Shown piece by piece: positions 33,939 to 42,504 of a stretch of 64,000 bases of DNA; within the stretch, counting starts at the first letter, position 1; every line of letters starts with the position of its first letter. This stretch comes from Candidatus Bathyarchaeota archaeon (lineage in GTDB: Archaea > Thermoproteota > Bathyarchaeia > TCS64): positions 59,445 through 123,444 of the forward strand of contig JAOZHO010000028.1 in the NCBI GenBank assembly GCA_026014875.1, read 5' to 3'. Position numbers and translations under genes: made by a program. The notes below the pieces were generated by a model. The model was not told the origin of the DNA. It made no database searches and saw only the letters and a list, made by a program, of their open reading frames with translations.

Positions 33939-34268
33939 CTAGAGACCTCTCTTGTCGAGCCTCTCTTTCAGATTCTGGACCGTCACCAGCAAGCCCAGTA
34001 ATATCTCCTTGCTGTCGCAAGAGTAGGACCGGGCCCTGAAGGGCGCCCGCTGTATGAGCTCCTTCTCTAGGAGCTTAGCGACGGCCCTCTCAGTGGCCTT
34101 GGATGTGAGGCCCACCTCGCTGGAGATCTCCCCGACGGTCATGGTCTTCCCCGTCCCCAGGAGACTGAAGAAAACGATGTTCTGGCTGGGGGCCTTGCCG
34201 AGCCCGATGATGGCCTCCATCTTCTCGTTGAGCTTCCCCCGTTTCTCTTCAGACATGGGATCAAACAC
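33939..34268 (-). CDS. small winged-helix DNA-binding protein (cluster gene 5)
   Basis: 109 residues, last of five minus-strand winged-helix genes. Helix-turn-helix: MTVGEISSEVGLTSKATERA followed by VAKLLEKELIQRAPF. It ends in a Leu-rich amphipathic helix (ILLGLLVTVQNLKERL) that could pair proteins. MarR/TrmB-like. The GTG start overlaps the previous gene's stop, with AAGGAA 5 nt before it; an ATG 12 bases on is an alternative. Confidence 0.7.
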   Translation of the reverse strand: MFDPMSEEKRGKLNEKMEAIIGLGKAPSQNIVFFSLLGTGKTMTVGEISSEVGLTSKATERAVAKLLEKELIQRAPFRARSYSCDSKEILLGLLVTVQNLKERLDKRGL

Positions 34269-34530
34269 CCGATTCCTTCTTTATAACTCTGTACAGCTTC
34301 ATGAGGATATCGTAGGGGTTCACGGCGGAGATGTAGCCCGCGGAGTTCTGGGTCACCAAGCCCTTATCCTTCATCTCTGCGAGCCTCGCCCTCACCGTCG
34401 AGGGCTTCAGGTTGGTTCCCTCGGCGATCTGGGATGGCTTGAGAGGCGCCCCCCGGAAAGTCAGGTAGCTGAGCACCTTGAACGCAGCAGTGTCCAGCTT
34501 CAGCCCGTCCAGCTCCGCCTCCCAGCTCAC
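34261..34530 (-). CDS. small winged-helix DNA-binding protein (cluster gene 4)
   Basis: 89 residues. The helix-turn-helix is KPSQIAEGTNLKPSTVRARL, with LAEMKDKGLVTQNSAGYISA as wing and a closing helix (DILMKLYRVIKKE). Same plan as its neighbours: winged helix plus a short C-terminal helix. Coupled to the next gene by overlap and only 4 nt after the preceding one. Confidence 0.72.
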   Translation of the reverse strand: MSWEAELDGLKLDTAAFKVLSYLTFRGAPLKPSQIAEGTNLKPSTVRARLAEMKDKGLVTQNSAGYISAVNPYDILMKLYRVIKKESGV

Positions 34531-34534
34531 AGTC

Positions 34535-34789
34535 TCACCTGTCCAGATAGCTCTCCAAGAGCTTCACGATGATGGGTCCCAGTTTGTACCTGTAGACTCC
34601 CCTGGAGACCCTGTCCACGAGCCCCTTGTTGTTGAGGTTGAAGAGGACTATGTTCACGGCGTTCACCGTGAGCCCCAGGGCGTCGGCGACCTCCTGAGAC
34701 GACAAGGGCTCCCCCTGCTCAATCAGGTAGAGAAGGACCTGACGCTGGCTATCAGCCCGCCTCAGCCCGTCGAGCTCTTCGGAACCCAT
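34535..34789 (-). CDS. small winged-helix DNA-binding protein (cluster gene 3)
   Basis: 84 residues. The helix-turn-helix is SSQEVADALGLTVNAVNIVL, with LNNKGLVDRVSRGVYRYKLG as wing and IIVKLLESYLDR as C-terminal helix. Lies 19 nt after cluster gene 2 and 4 nt before gene 4, so co-transcribed. Confidence 0.72.
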   Translation of the reverse strand: MGSEELDGLRRADSQRQVLLYLIEQGEPLSSQEVADALGLTVNAVNIVLFNLNNKGLVDRVSRGVYRYKLGPIIVKLLESYLDR

Positions 34790-34808
34790 ATCGAACCCGG
34801 TCCGTGGT

Positions 34809-35078
34809 TTAATCTCGGCGTATCACGTTTGTGAAGAGGTCGGAGACGATCTCAGTGAAGGGGACCTTCGACTTGTAGGATCGGTCCCTCTCCTGGGTCA
34901 CAAACTTTTTCGATAACAAGGCTCTCAGCGCGGGTCGCACCGTCCCGGGGGAGATCCCCGTCTCCACAGCTATCTGGGTGGGGCTCGCGGGCCCCTCGAA
35001 GGCTAGATAGATCAGAACCTTGAACTGACTGCTCTTAGGGCTGAGCTCCTTCAACGCTTTTTCCCATAACTTCGACAA
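34809..35078 (-). CDS. small winged-helix DNA-binding protein (cluster gene 2)
   Basis: 89 residues. The helix-turn-helix is SPTQIAVETGISPGTVRPAL, with LLSKKFVTQERDRSYKSKVP as wing and EIVSDLFTNVIRR at the end. The segment FKVLIYLAFEGPASP closely matches FKVLSYLTFRGAPLKP of cluster gene 4, so these two at least are paralogues. Confidence 0.72.
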   Translation of the reverse strand: MSKLWEKALKELSPKSSQFKVLIYLAFEGPASPTQIAVETGISPGTVRPALRALLSKKFVTQERDRSYKSKVPFTEIVSDLFTNVIRRD

Positions 35079-35087
35079 TGGAACCCC

Positions 35088-35342
35088 TTACCTCTCCCGC
35101 CTCTCGAGGGCCTCGACACGGTCCATGAGGTCGAGGAGGATCCCCGATACATCCGGCGTGTAGCTTCCCCTCCCCTCCCGTTTCAGCATCCCCTCGTCGC
35201 AGAGCTTCGCGTAAGCAGCCTTCACGGAGTTGTATTTCGCCTGCAGTTTCTCGGTCATCTCGCTGGGCCCCAGGCTCGGGTCGACGAGGAAGGTTCTGAA
35301 GACTTGTTCTTTGAGAGAATAATCGTGTTTCATGGTGTACAT
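35088..35342 (-). CDS. small winged-helix DNA-binding protein (cluster gene 1)
   Basis: 84 residues, first of the five. The helix-turn-helix (LGPSEMTEKLQAKYNSVKAA, then YAKLCDEGMLKREGRGSYTP) is more divergent, and the end is a short coiled segment (ILLDLMDRVEALERRER). Divergent from nurA, with 200 AT-rich bases between. A second ATG nine bases in is a possible start. Confidence 0.65.
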   Translation of the reverse strand: MYTMKHDYSLKEQVFRTFLVDPSLGPSEMTEKLQAKYNSVKAAYAKLCDEGMLKREGRGSYTPDVSGILLDLMDRVEALERRER

Positions 35343-35544
35343 CCTACTTTTTCCGGTTCTTCTTATTAACTTTACTTTTGGGGTGAAGACCGAGTCGGGT
35401 AAGATATGAGTATTTCATGAGCGTGTTAATTTCTTCCTTTATATATAAAATGGCCTTTTTCGGAAATTACGCTCGTTCCGATCATAGGGTTTAAATATCC
35501 AGGAAAAAAAGTGTTGTATGTATTCATTCTGAGGTCGATGATGG

Positions 35545-36609
35545 GTGCTCACGTACAGGGAAAATGCGGATGTAGAAAGCGATCTCCTCGACCTCAATGT
35601 GCACCCGAATCTGTATCTGTCGATACGGAACCTCCTCCTGGATGAGGTGACGAGCCAGGTTGAGGGCGACATGCCCACGGTGAAGGAGCTTGCGAAGGTG
35701 ATCCGGGAGGAGATCGCGATACACTCCGCCACGAAGAGGGATCTCTTCAAAGAGGTGGCGGGGGTGGACGCGGGTAGCCACATCCTCCCCCTAGCCTCGA
35801 GGCGCTTCGCGGTCATCAGCGCCCTGGTCTACTCCTTCCCCTCGGGGAGGCGTTTCTTCCTGGAGCCCGAGTCCTTCTGTTTCCCGTACCGCCTCGAGGG
35901 AGGGCGGCTCGGGGGAGTCATCAACTCCCGGCGGGAGGCCAAGCTCTTCGAGACCGCTACACGGTACGTTGAAGGTGATCCGGAGGCCCGGCTTATCTTG
36001 GTGGATGGTCCCCTGGCGTTCAGCAATTGGTGGAGCAGGGCTGGAGGGGAGGCGGATAGGAGGCGCCTCATCACCGCGGTCAGGGGTTTCCTCGACGTGT
36101 GCCGCGAGAAAGGTGTGTCGGTGGCCGGCGTAGTCAAGCGCCCCTCGGCCCGGTACCTCGTCTACAACCTGGGGCTAGAGAGGGTGACGGAACTCCCCGA
36201 CTCGTTCCTCCTCCTCCACGCCTTGAAGCCGGGGGAGAGAACAGACATCTTCTCCCCAAGATCCGCAGTCCATAAGGCGGTGCGGGCGTCCCCCTTCATG
36301 GACGCTATAGGCCACCCCATCTACTCGTTCTACATTCGCCTCTCCCGGGAGTGGTCCATCCCCCCGGTGAGGATCGATCTCCCCGCGTTCTGCCTCGGGA
36401 GTCTGGATGACATGGCGGACTATTGCTACGACTCCAGCGTCTGGAGGGGTATCCCGTTGCCCATTGTCAAGGCCGACGAGGAGGTGAAGATCTCGAGGCG
36501 GTTCATCGGGGAGGTCTACAGGGACATCGTGGGCAGGATAGGGAGGACCACCGGCGAATTGAGCCATTTGGCTCCGTACTGGGGTGAGGGGCAATGGATG
36601 GGCGCATGA
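35545..36609 (+). CDS. nurA: NurA 5'-3' nuclease
   Basis: 354 residues, usual for archaeal NurA. With HerA, and Mre11-Rad50 in many archaea, it resects DNA ends for recombination. The RNase H-like active site is visible: Asp in GVDAGSHIL near residue 74 and Asp in LILVDGPL near 154, with Glu in LEPESF between. C-terminal IKADEEVKISR-type segment (VKADEEVKIS) and HLAPYWGEG are typical. The start is GTG with GAGGT upstream; a TTTAAATA box lies near 35490. It overlaps herA by an ATGA, so the two are co-translated. Confidence 0.9.
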   Translation: MLTYRENADVESDLLDLNVHPNLYLSIRNLLLDEVTSQVEGDMPTVKELAKVIREEIAIHSATKRDLFKEVAGVDAGSHILPLASRRFAVISALVYSFPSGRRFFLEPESFCFPYRLEGGRLGGVINSRREAKLFETATRYVEGDPEARLILVDGPLAFSNWWSRAGGEADRRRLITAVRGFLDVCREKGVSVAGVVKRPSARYLVYNLGLERVTELPDSFLLLHALKPGERTDIFSPRSAVHKAVRASPFMDAIGHPIYSFYIRLSREWSIPPVRIDLPAFCLGSLDDMADYCYDSSVWRGIPLPIVKADEEVKISRRFIGEVYRDIVGRIGRTTGELSHLAPYWGEGQWMGA

Positions 36610-38132
36610 CCGTCGGATACACCTACAGCGACACCGGGGAGTACCGGGTCGACAAGATCACCGTGATCCTAGTCAGGGGCAGGGAGCTCGCGAAGGGGGA
36701 CCTCGTCTACGTCGAGCACCCCAAGAACGGCTCCCCCGTGGTCTACCAGGTGACCGGGGTCCACCCCCACAGGAGGGTCCGAGAGTACGAGGAGGCCCTC
36801 CTCCAAGAGGGGAGAATCCTGGGGGACCCGGAGGGCACCACGATCCACGCCAGGGCCTACCAGTGGGGATGGCTCGATGAGGGAGGGAGCCTCAGGCCCC
36901 TCAGGCACCCCATAAGCCCGAATACCCCCGTCCGCATCGCGGAGAGGGAGATCGTGGCCAGGTTCACGAAGCCCAACGGCGATTGGAAGCTCCTCCTGGG
37001 CACCGACCCGAGCACCGACCTCGACGTCGAGTTAGGCGTTTATCCCCTGATCCGGCAGAGCGCTCTCATCTGCGGTGCGGTCGGGACAGGGAAGACGACG
37101 ACCGCGATCTCCATGGTCGCCAGGGCCGCCAGCCTGAATCCCCCGGTTCGGTTCTTCGTGGTGGACAAGGATGGGGAGTACTCGAGCCTCATCGAGCGTC
37201 TCGGCGTCGACAGGGTCCTCAAGGTCCCGTGGATGCGGTTCTTCCAGCCCTCGGATATACCCTGGGAGGACTATCTCTCCGAGTTCGGGTGGCAGAAGAC
37301 CTGGTGGAACTCCAAAATACTCGTAAAAGCGTTGAAGATCCTCTACGCTCAAGGCTCACCCGTCACGAAACACAATCTAGGGAGGGCGGTGGAGTACGTG
37401 GGAGCGGAGTCCCTCGGGTTCAACAAGAAGGCGGACGAGTTCGAGCAGTACCGGCAGCAGGTGTTGAACGCCATCACGGGCTCCAGACTGATACCGGACG
37501 GGGACCTGATGCCCCTCGACCCGGTGGAACTCCTCAAGGAGCGCCATGTAGTCATCATGGACATCTCAAGAGGGAAGAACACATGGTCCCAGAAGCACCT
37601 CGTCGTCGCCCAGGTACTCCGGAGGATCTTCGGGGAGGCTCTGGAGAACCGGAGGTTCGGATGTGTCGTGGTCCTCGAGGAGGCGATGTATTACGCCCCT
37701 CAGCGGGGGGTCTTCGACCTCGGGGACAAGGATGTCCGGGGGAAGCTACTAGGCGTCGTGAAGGAGATCGCCACCAACGGCGGTCGGAACGGTGTGGGCC
37801 TCTGGATCGTCACTCAGCGCCTCGCCACCGTGGACAAGACCGTGGTGACCCAGTGCGCGAACAACATCATCTGCCACAGCCTCGAGGACCTCGACAGGCA
37901 GCGCCTCGCCGAGATCGTGGGGGAAGAGTTCAGCCGCCTCATCGGGGACCTCCCCCAGGGAGAGGCCATCGTGAAGGGGACGGCCCTCAAATGCCGTTTC
38001 CCCATATGGGTGAAGGTCCTCCCCGAGGTCTACCCGGCCTCGGCGACGACGACCCCCATGAGCAGATTCGTCCACATGGAGCTCGCATCCCAGGGCGAGG
38101 CCCCACAGCCCCAGATAGCCCTGGACGACTGA
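36606..38132 (+). CDS. herA: HerA DNA helicase/translocase
   Basis: 508 residues. HerA forms a hexamer that pumps DNA for NurA. An N-terminal HAS barrel (to about 110) is followed by a RecA-like ATPase. Walker A is GAVGTGKTT near residue 160, Walker B is VVVLEEAMYY, and the sensor/arginine region WIVTQRLATVDKTV is intact. A helical insert (about 215-290, with EFGWQKTWWNS) is usual. The ATG overlaps the nurA stop (ATGA); an in-frame ATG 12 bases earlier is less likely. The tail (after ELASQGE) is short and polar. Confidence 0.92.
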   Translation: MTVGYTYSDTGEYRVDKITVILVRGRELAKGDLVYVEHPKNGSPVVYQVTGVHPHRRVREYEEALLQEGRILGDPEGTTIHARAYQWGWLDEGGSLRPLRHPISPNTPVRIAEREIVARFTKPNGDWKLLLGTDPSTDLDVELGVYPLIRQSALICGAVGTGKTTTAISMVARAASLNPPVRFFVVDKDGEYSSLIERLGVDRVLKVPWMRFFQPSDIPWEDYLSEFGWQKTWWNSKILVKALKILYAQGSPVTKHNLGRAVEYVGAESLGFNKKADEFEQYRQQVLNAITGSRLIPDGDLMPLDPVELLKERHVVIMDISRGKNTWSQKHLVVAQVLRRIFGEALENRRFGCVVVLEEAMYYAPQRGVFDLGDKDVRGKLLGVVKEIATNGGRNGVGLWIVTQRLATVDKTVVTQCANNIICHSLEDLDRQRLAEIVGEEFSRLIGDLPQGEAIVKGTALKCRFPIWVKVLPEVYPASATTTPMSRFVHMELASQGEAPQPQIALDD

Positions 38133-38135
38133 GGC

Positions 38136-38530
38136 CTATTCCCCGAGGGCCCTATCCAGGGCCTTCTCGGCGATCTTCCCCGCCACGTGGATCGGCGAAT
38201 CCCCGAAAAAGCAGTCCACCCTCCTAGAGGCGAGGCAGAGATAGATCTGGACAAGGGTGCCAGCCCGGGGTTTGTATCCCCGACCTTCGTGCCCGGGAGC
38301 TTCTCCAGAATGCGGGGTAAAAGGGTGAATGCTGACGGGCTCTCCCCCATGTACAGGACGAGGTCCCCTTTCCCGCTCAGCTACAGGCCTTCGACGATCT
38401 CCTCGACCATCGCCGGCAGACCCCCGAGTATCACCGATTCATCTGTGACCCATTCCCTCGGCGCCCGGAGCCTCAGATTCTCGCGGATACGCTCCCCGTA
38501 GGAGACCTGGGTGAAAACGATGAGCCTCAA
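38136..38530 (-). pseudogene. decayed DUF166-family gene
   Basis: The minus strand starts at TTG 38530 with RLIVFTQVSYGERIRENLRL, like the opening of DUF166 proteins. It meets an in-frame TAG at 38381-38383, resumes as LSGKGDLVLYMGESPSAFTL, then shifts frame near 38258-38280 and ends with LVQIYLCLASRRVDCFFGDS followed by PIHVAGKIAEKALDRAL. That end matches the DUF166 C-terminus (HYPCLAS...GDT.LHVAG). The family is usually over 200 residues with a Cys-rich middle part that is missing here. One stop, one frameshift and a deletion make sequencing error unlikely. It sits just after herA, convergent. Confidence 0.65.
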
Positions 38531-38623
38531 AGCCGATCTCTCAGGGTCCTAGAGATCAAAGCAGAATAAACCCTCTGCGAGGGGGGACCAGATTAAAATC
38601 ACACTTGCGCCTTGATCCGAGTC

Positions 38624-39064
38624 ATGAGCGAGAGGCGGCTCTACCCCGAGAAGCCCCTTGTAGGGGTCGGCGTCCTCATCCGAGAGGGCGACAAGTACCT
38701 GCTGATCCGGAGGGCGGCTGAGCCCGACGCGGGGCTCTGGTCCATCCCCGGGGGGATGGTGGAGCTCGGGGAGAGGGCGGCGGAGGCAGCCAAGCGGGAA
38801 GCCCTGGAGGAGACGGGACTTGATGTGGAGATCGAGGAGGTCCTCAGCGTCGTCGACAAGATCATCGTGGACGACGAGGAGAGGATCAAATACCATTTCG
38901 TCATAGTGGATTATCTCGCAGAGGTGAGGAGAGGGAATCTGAAAGCGTCCTCCGACGCCTCGGATGCCCGATGGGTGGAAGCCTCGGAGTTCCCCAGCTA
39001 CGAGCTCTCCCCAACTCTCGTCCAGTTATTAAGAGAAAGGGGGCTCTACCCCGAGTCCCGATGA
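38624..39064 (+). CDS. NUDIX hydrolase
   Basis: 146 residues. It cleaves nucleoside diphosphates linked to another group. The NUDIX box is complete: G-MVELG-E-x7-REALEETG (residues about 40-62). The following EVLSVVDKIIVDDEERIKYH suggests the ADP-ribose/ADP-sugar or mutT-like group, but this is not decisive. A GATTAAAATC box about 30 nt upstream places transcription start next to the ATG at 38624. An in-frame TTG 12 bases earlier would precede it. Confidence 0.88.
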   Translation: MSERRLYPEKPLVGVGVLIREGDKYLLIRRAAEPDAGLWSIPGGMVELGERAAEAAKREALEETGLDVEIEEVLSVVDKIIVDDEERIKYHFVIVDYLAEVRRGNLKASSDASDARWVEASEFPSYELSPTLVQLLRERGLYPESR

Positions 39065-39243
39065 AGTTCAATAGATTTTAGTTTCAACCCTTAAACTAAA
39101 TAGAATATCATGAAATTCATACTTACTAATCTAAAAAACACGTAGTTTTAGTGAAAGGAAACATCGAGACATTGACTCTATACAGTATAGACGAGAAAAC
39201 TGAAAGCCTTAAATTGTCAGGTGATAGAAATCTCTCGATCTAG

Positions 39244-40236
39244 ATGAGTTCTTCGTTCAAAGGAAAAGATCTGTATACGTGTCAGGAATGGACCGTTGAG
39301 GAACTGGATACCGTCTTCGAACTCGCAAGGGACCTGAAGCTGAAGTTCAGGACCGGACAGACGACCGATATCCTCAAGAACAAGACTTTGTTCATGTTCT
39401 TCTTCGCTTCATCGACGAGGACCCGAAACTCCTTCGAGGCCGCTATGACCCAGCTGGGCGGGCACGCCCACTATCTAGCCCCCCGGATGATGCGCATCGG
39501 TGACGCCGGTGCCCCCGAGGCGGTGAAGGACACCGTCGGCGTCCTCGATAGGTACGGTCACGCCATCGCCATCAGGTGCTACTTCCCCAACTATGGTGAG
39601 GGGGATCGCCTCATCAGGGAGTACGGCAAGTGGTCGAAGGTCCCCGTGATCAGCATGGAGTCGGACGTCTACCATCCCTGCCAGGCCCTGGCGGATATGC
39701 TGACGATAAAGGAGAAGATCCCCAAGCCGGAGGGTAAGAAGTACGTTCAGGCCTGGGGCTACTCCCCGGATGCCCTCAGGGTCGCCGCAGTGCCAACATC
39801 CAACGTCCTGTTGATGCCCAGATACGGCATGGATGTCGTCTACGCCCGGCCCCCGGAGTTCACTTTGGCCCCTGAGATAATCGAGCAGGCGAAGGCAAAC
39901 GCGAAGCTCTATGGGGGATCGTTCACTGAGACCACAGACCTGGAGGAGGCCGCTGATGGGGCCGATGTCGTCTACATGCGGAGCCACTGCACATTGAACC
40001 GTCATGTTCACGGCGACGTCGAGGAGCAGGCGATCATCGACAAGTACAGTGACTGGACCTGCACGGCGGAGCTGATGGAGCGGACCAACAAGAGAAGCCT
40101 CTTCATGCATTGCCTGCCCGCGGACAGGGGACACGAGGTGACCAGCGAGGTCATGGATGGACCCCACTCCGTGGTCTTCGATGAAGCAGAGAACAGACTC
40201 CACGTACAGAAAGCCGTGCTCTCCCTCGTCGTCTAA
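39244..40236 (+). CDS. carbamoyltransferase, YgeW/ornithine-carbamoyltransferase-like
   Basis: 330 residues. Carbamoyl-phosphate contacts are clear: STRTR (57-61), HPCQALADM, and HCLPADRG. The second-substrate end differs from ornithine enzymes: after AWGYSPD it reads VAAVPTSNVLLMPRYGMDVV, then TLAPEIIEQAKANAKLYGGS, which follows the knotted YgeW family (AWAYSPS...GMDVTLAHPEGY). The product amino compound is unknown. Carbamate kinase follows 245 nt later, so the pair could release carbamoyl phosphate from a carbamoylated compound and gain ATP. Alternatively it is an anabolic ornithine carbamoyltransferase. A terminator hairpin follows. Confidence 0.82.
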   Translation: MSSSFKGKDLYTCQEWTVEELDTVFELARDLKLKFRTGQTTDILKNKTLFMFFFASSTRTRNSFEAAMTQLGGHAHYLAPRMMRIGDAGAPEAVKDTVGVLDRYGHAIAIRCYFPNYGEGDRLIREYGKWSKVPVISMESDVYHPCQALADMLTIKEKIPKPEGKKYVQAWGYSPDALRVAAVPTSNVLLMPRYGMDVVYARPPEFTLAPEIIEQAKANAKLYGGSFTETTDLEEAADGADVVYMRSHCTLNRHVHGDVEEQAIIDKYSDWTCTAELMERTNKRSLFMHCLPADRGHEVTSEVMDGPHSVVFDEAENRLHVQKAVLSLVV

Positions 40237-40239
40237 GGT

Positions 40240-40277
40240 GAATGGATAGTTCCTATCCGTTCATCTTTCTTTTTTAT
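40240..40277 (+). terminator. hairpin plus T-tract after the carbamoyltransferase gene
   Basis: GAATGGATAG (40240-40249) pairs with CTATCCGTTC (40253-40262) around TTC, with one T-G pair, and is followed by CTTTCTTTTTTATT. It looks like a strong intrinsic terminator, so carbamate kinase probably has its own promoter. Confidence 0.6.
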
Positions 40278-40481
40278 TATTCATTCAATCCCATTCTTTA
40301 CGAAATTAAGGTCAGAACCATGTTTTCCGAGAGCATCCGCATAATTTCAGAAACTTTTAGACTATTTCGAACAGATATCGTGTATCTTTCCATAAACGTG
40401 ACGCCTTAATGCTCCCCCGGAACTCTTAAATCACTGATTAAAATTATCTCGATACCATTCAACGAGGAAAAGGTGCAGTGA

Positions 40482-41513
40482 ATGACAAAGAGACTTTTAA
40501 TCGCCCTCGGGGGCAACGCCATCAAGCGGAGGACCGAGGAGGGGACCACAGCCCAGCAGTTGAGGAACGTCGCGATCACATGCGAGCAGATCGTCAGGCT
40601 CATCGGGAGGCAGGGTGAGGGGGACCGGATCGCCATCACCCATGGGAATGGGCCCCAGGTGGGCAACCTCCTGGTCCAGCAGGAGGCCGGATCGGGCATC
40701 GTCCCCGCCCAGGCCTTCGACGTGGTGGGCTCCATGAGCCAGGGCCAGATCGGCTACATGTTCCAGCAGACCCTCCAGAACCACCTCAAGAAAGCGGGCG
40801 GCGACTCTGCTGATACCCCTGTTGTTGCGGTCATCAACCAGGTCCTCGTGAGCCCCGACGACCCCGAGTTCCTCGACCCCTCGAAGCCTATCGGCAACTT
40901 CTTCTCCAGGGAGGAGGCGGAGGAGCTCGCCCGTACCAAGGGATACGTCATAGACCCCCCGGCAGGGGAGGAGTACCGCGAGGAGAAGATGGCTGGATTC
41001 GTCATCAAGCGGGTTCTCCCCGAGGGCTCGAGCCCCAAGCCCTACCGGAGGGTGGTCCCGTCCCCCGATCCCATCGAGAACGTAGAGGGGAAAACCATCA
41101 GGAGCCTCATAGACCAGGGCGTCGTTATCATCGCGTCAGGCGGCGGCGGCATCCCGGTCATGAGGAAGAGCGACAACGGCGAGCTCAAGGGTGTGTTCGC
41201 GGTCATCGACAAGGACAAGGCCGGGGAGAGGCTGGCCGAGGCCATCGATGCCACCGACTTTCTCGTCCTCACAGATGTTGAGCATGCCATGATTAACTAC
41301 GGTAAACCCGACCAGGAGCCTATTGGTGAGGTCAGACTCGAGGAGGCGGAGAGACTCCTCGCAGAGGGCCACTTCCTCCGGGGGAGCATGGGCCCCAAGA
41401 TGGAGGCCTGCATCCGCTTCGTCAAGTGGGGGGGCAGTAGGGCCACCATCACGTCCCTAGACAACGCCGTGGACGCCATCGACGGGAAGACCGGCACCCA
41501 CATCGTCCCCTGA
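40482..41513 (+). CDS. arcC: carbamate kinase
   Basis: 343 residues. It converts carbamoyl phosphate and ADP to ATP, CO2 and ammonia, or the reverse. The opening LLIALGGNAI, the GNGPQVG loop, VVPSPDPIENVE, the SGGGGIPV segment and VDKDKAGE-like VIDKDKAGERLA mark the amino-acid kinase fold of this enzyme, and SMGPKMEACIRF closes it. AAGGTG about 7 nt before the ATG; AT-rich box near 40435. It stands between the YgeW-like carbamoyltransferase and aspartate carbamoyltransferase, the three enzymes sharing carbamoyl phosphate. Confidence 0.94.
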   Translation: MTKRLLIALGGNAIKRRTEEGTTAQQLRNVAITCEQIVRLIGRQGEGDRIAITHGNGPQVGNLLVQQEAGSGIVPAQAFDVVGSMSQGQIGYMFQQTLQNHLKKAGGDSADTPVVAVINQVLVSPDDPEFLDPSKPIGNFFSREEAEELARTKGYVIDPPAGEEYREEKMAGFVIKRVLPEGSSPKPYRRVVPSPDPIENVEGKTIRSLIDQGVVIIASGGGGIPVMRKSDNGELKGVFAVIDKDKAGERLAEAIDATDFLVLTDVEHAMINYGKPDQEPIGEVRLEEAERLLAEGHFLRGSMGPKMEACIRFVKWGGSRATITSLDNAVDAIDGKTGTHIVP

Positions 41514-41574
41514 TCCTCTTTTCACTTTCTCTGAAATTTATATCGTCAATACGCGGATAATCGGGTGATGTGTA

Positions 41575-42504
41575 ATGGTAAGCGCGGAGACATTCAAGGG
41601 TAGAAACATAATCTCCATGAGGGAGTTCGACCGCGCCGAGATCGACTTCATCCTCGACACAGCCGACGATATGGTCAAGCTGGAGCAGGAGGGATCCGAC
41701 CTCCTCAAGGGAAAGGTCCTGGCGGCCCTGTTCTTCGAGCCCAGCACGAGGACCCGGCTCAGCTTCGAGTCCGCCATGAATAGGCTGGGGGGGAGCGTGA
41801 TAGGCTTCGCGACCCCCGCAGGCTCCTCTGTGGAGAAGGGGGAATCCCTCGCCGACACCATCAGGACGGTGAGCCAGTACTCGGATATCATCGCGATGCG
41901 CCACCCCGACGAGGATTCCTCGAGGATGGCCGCCAAGGTGGCCTCGGTCCCGGTGATAAACGGGGGCTCGGGCCCCTGGGAGCACCCCACACAGGCCCTC
42001 CTCGACCTCCACACCATCAGGACGGCGAATGGAACCATCGACGGACTAAACATCGCCCTCGCGGGCGACCTCAAGTTCGGCCGGACCACCCACAGCCTCG
42101 CAGTCGCCCTCAGGAACTACGATGTCAAGTGCCACTTCGTCTCCCCCGACTCCCTCAAGATGAGGCAGGACGTCATCGACGACGTCAAGGGGAAGCTGGA
42201 CTACACGGAGACCGAGGACCTGAAGTCCATACTGCCCGAGATGGATATCGTCTACGCCACGAGGATCCAGAAGGAAAGGTTCTCCGACCCCGCTGACTAT
42301 GAGAGGCTCAAGGACGCCTACCTCATCGACAAGGAGTTCCTCAAGGGCGCCAAGGAGAACATGAAGCTGATGCACCCCCTCCCCAGGATCAACGAGATCT
42401 CCACCGACATCGACGACACACCTTACGCCCTCTACTTCAAGCAGATGAGGCACGGGATCTATCTCAGGATGGCCCTCTTAGCCCTGGTGCTGGGAGCGGT
42501 CTAG
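41575..42504 (+). CDS. pyrB: aspartate carbamoyltransferase catalytic subunit
   Basis: 309 residues. First committed step of pyrimidine synthesis. Carbamoyl-phosphate site PSTRTRLSFE, Lys/Ser of the mobile loop in AGSSVEKGESLADT, HPTQALLDL, the Arg in YATRIQKERF and MHPLPRINEIS are all present. GGTGATG lies about 5 nt before the ATG, with a TTTATA box near 41536. No regulatory subunit (pyrI) follows: the next gene is convergent and shares its stop bases (CTAG). So this enzyme may be unregulated, or pyrI is elsewhere. CTP synthase at 57999 belongs to the same pathway. Confidence 0.95.
   Translation: MVSAETFKGRNIISMREFDRAEIDFILDTADDMVKLEQEGSDLLKGKVLAALFFEPSTRTRLSFESAMNRLGGSVIGFATPAGSSVEKGESLADTIRTVSQYSDIIAMRHPDEDSSRMAAKVASVPVINGGSGPWEHPTQALLDLHTIRTANGTIDGLNIALAGDLKFGRTTHSLAVALRNYDVKCHFVSPDSLKMRQDVIDDVKGKLDYTETEDLKSILPEMDIVYATRIQKERFSDPADYERLKDAYLIDKEFLKGAKENMKLMHPLPRINEISTDIDDTPYALYFKQMRHGIYLRMALLALVLGAV

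Noticed and set aside
36983..38227. 414-codon frame overlapping herA in another frame
   Set aside because: It is Arg/Gly/Pro-rich, as expected from a shifted frame of GC-rich DNA; herA motifs occupy the other frame.
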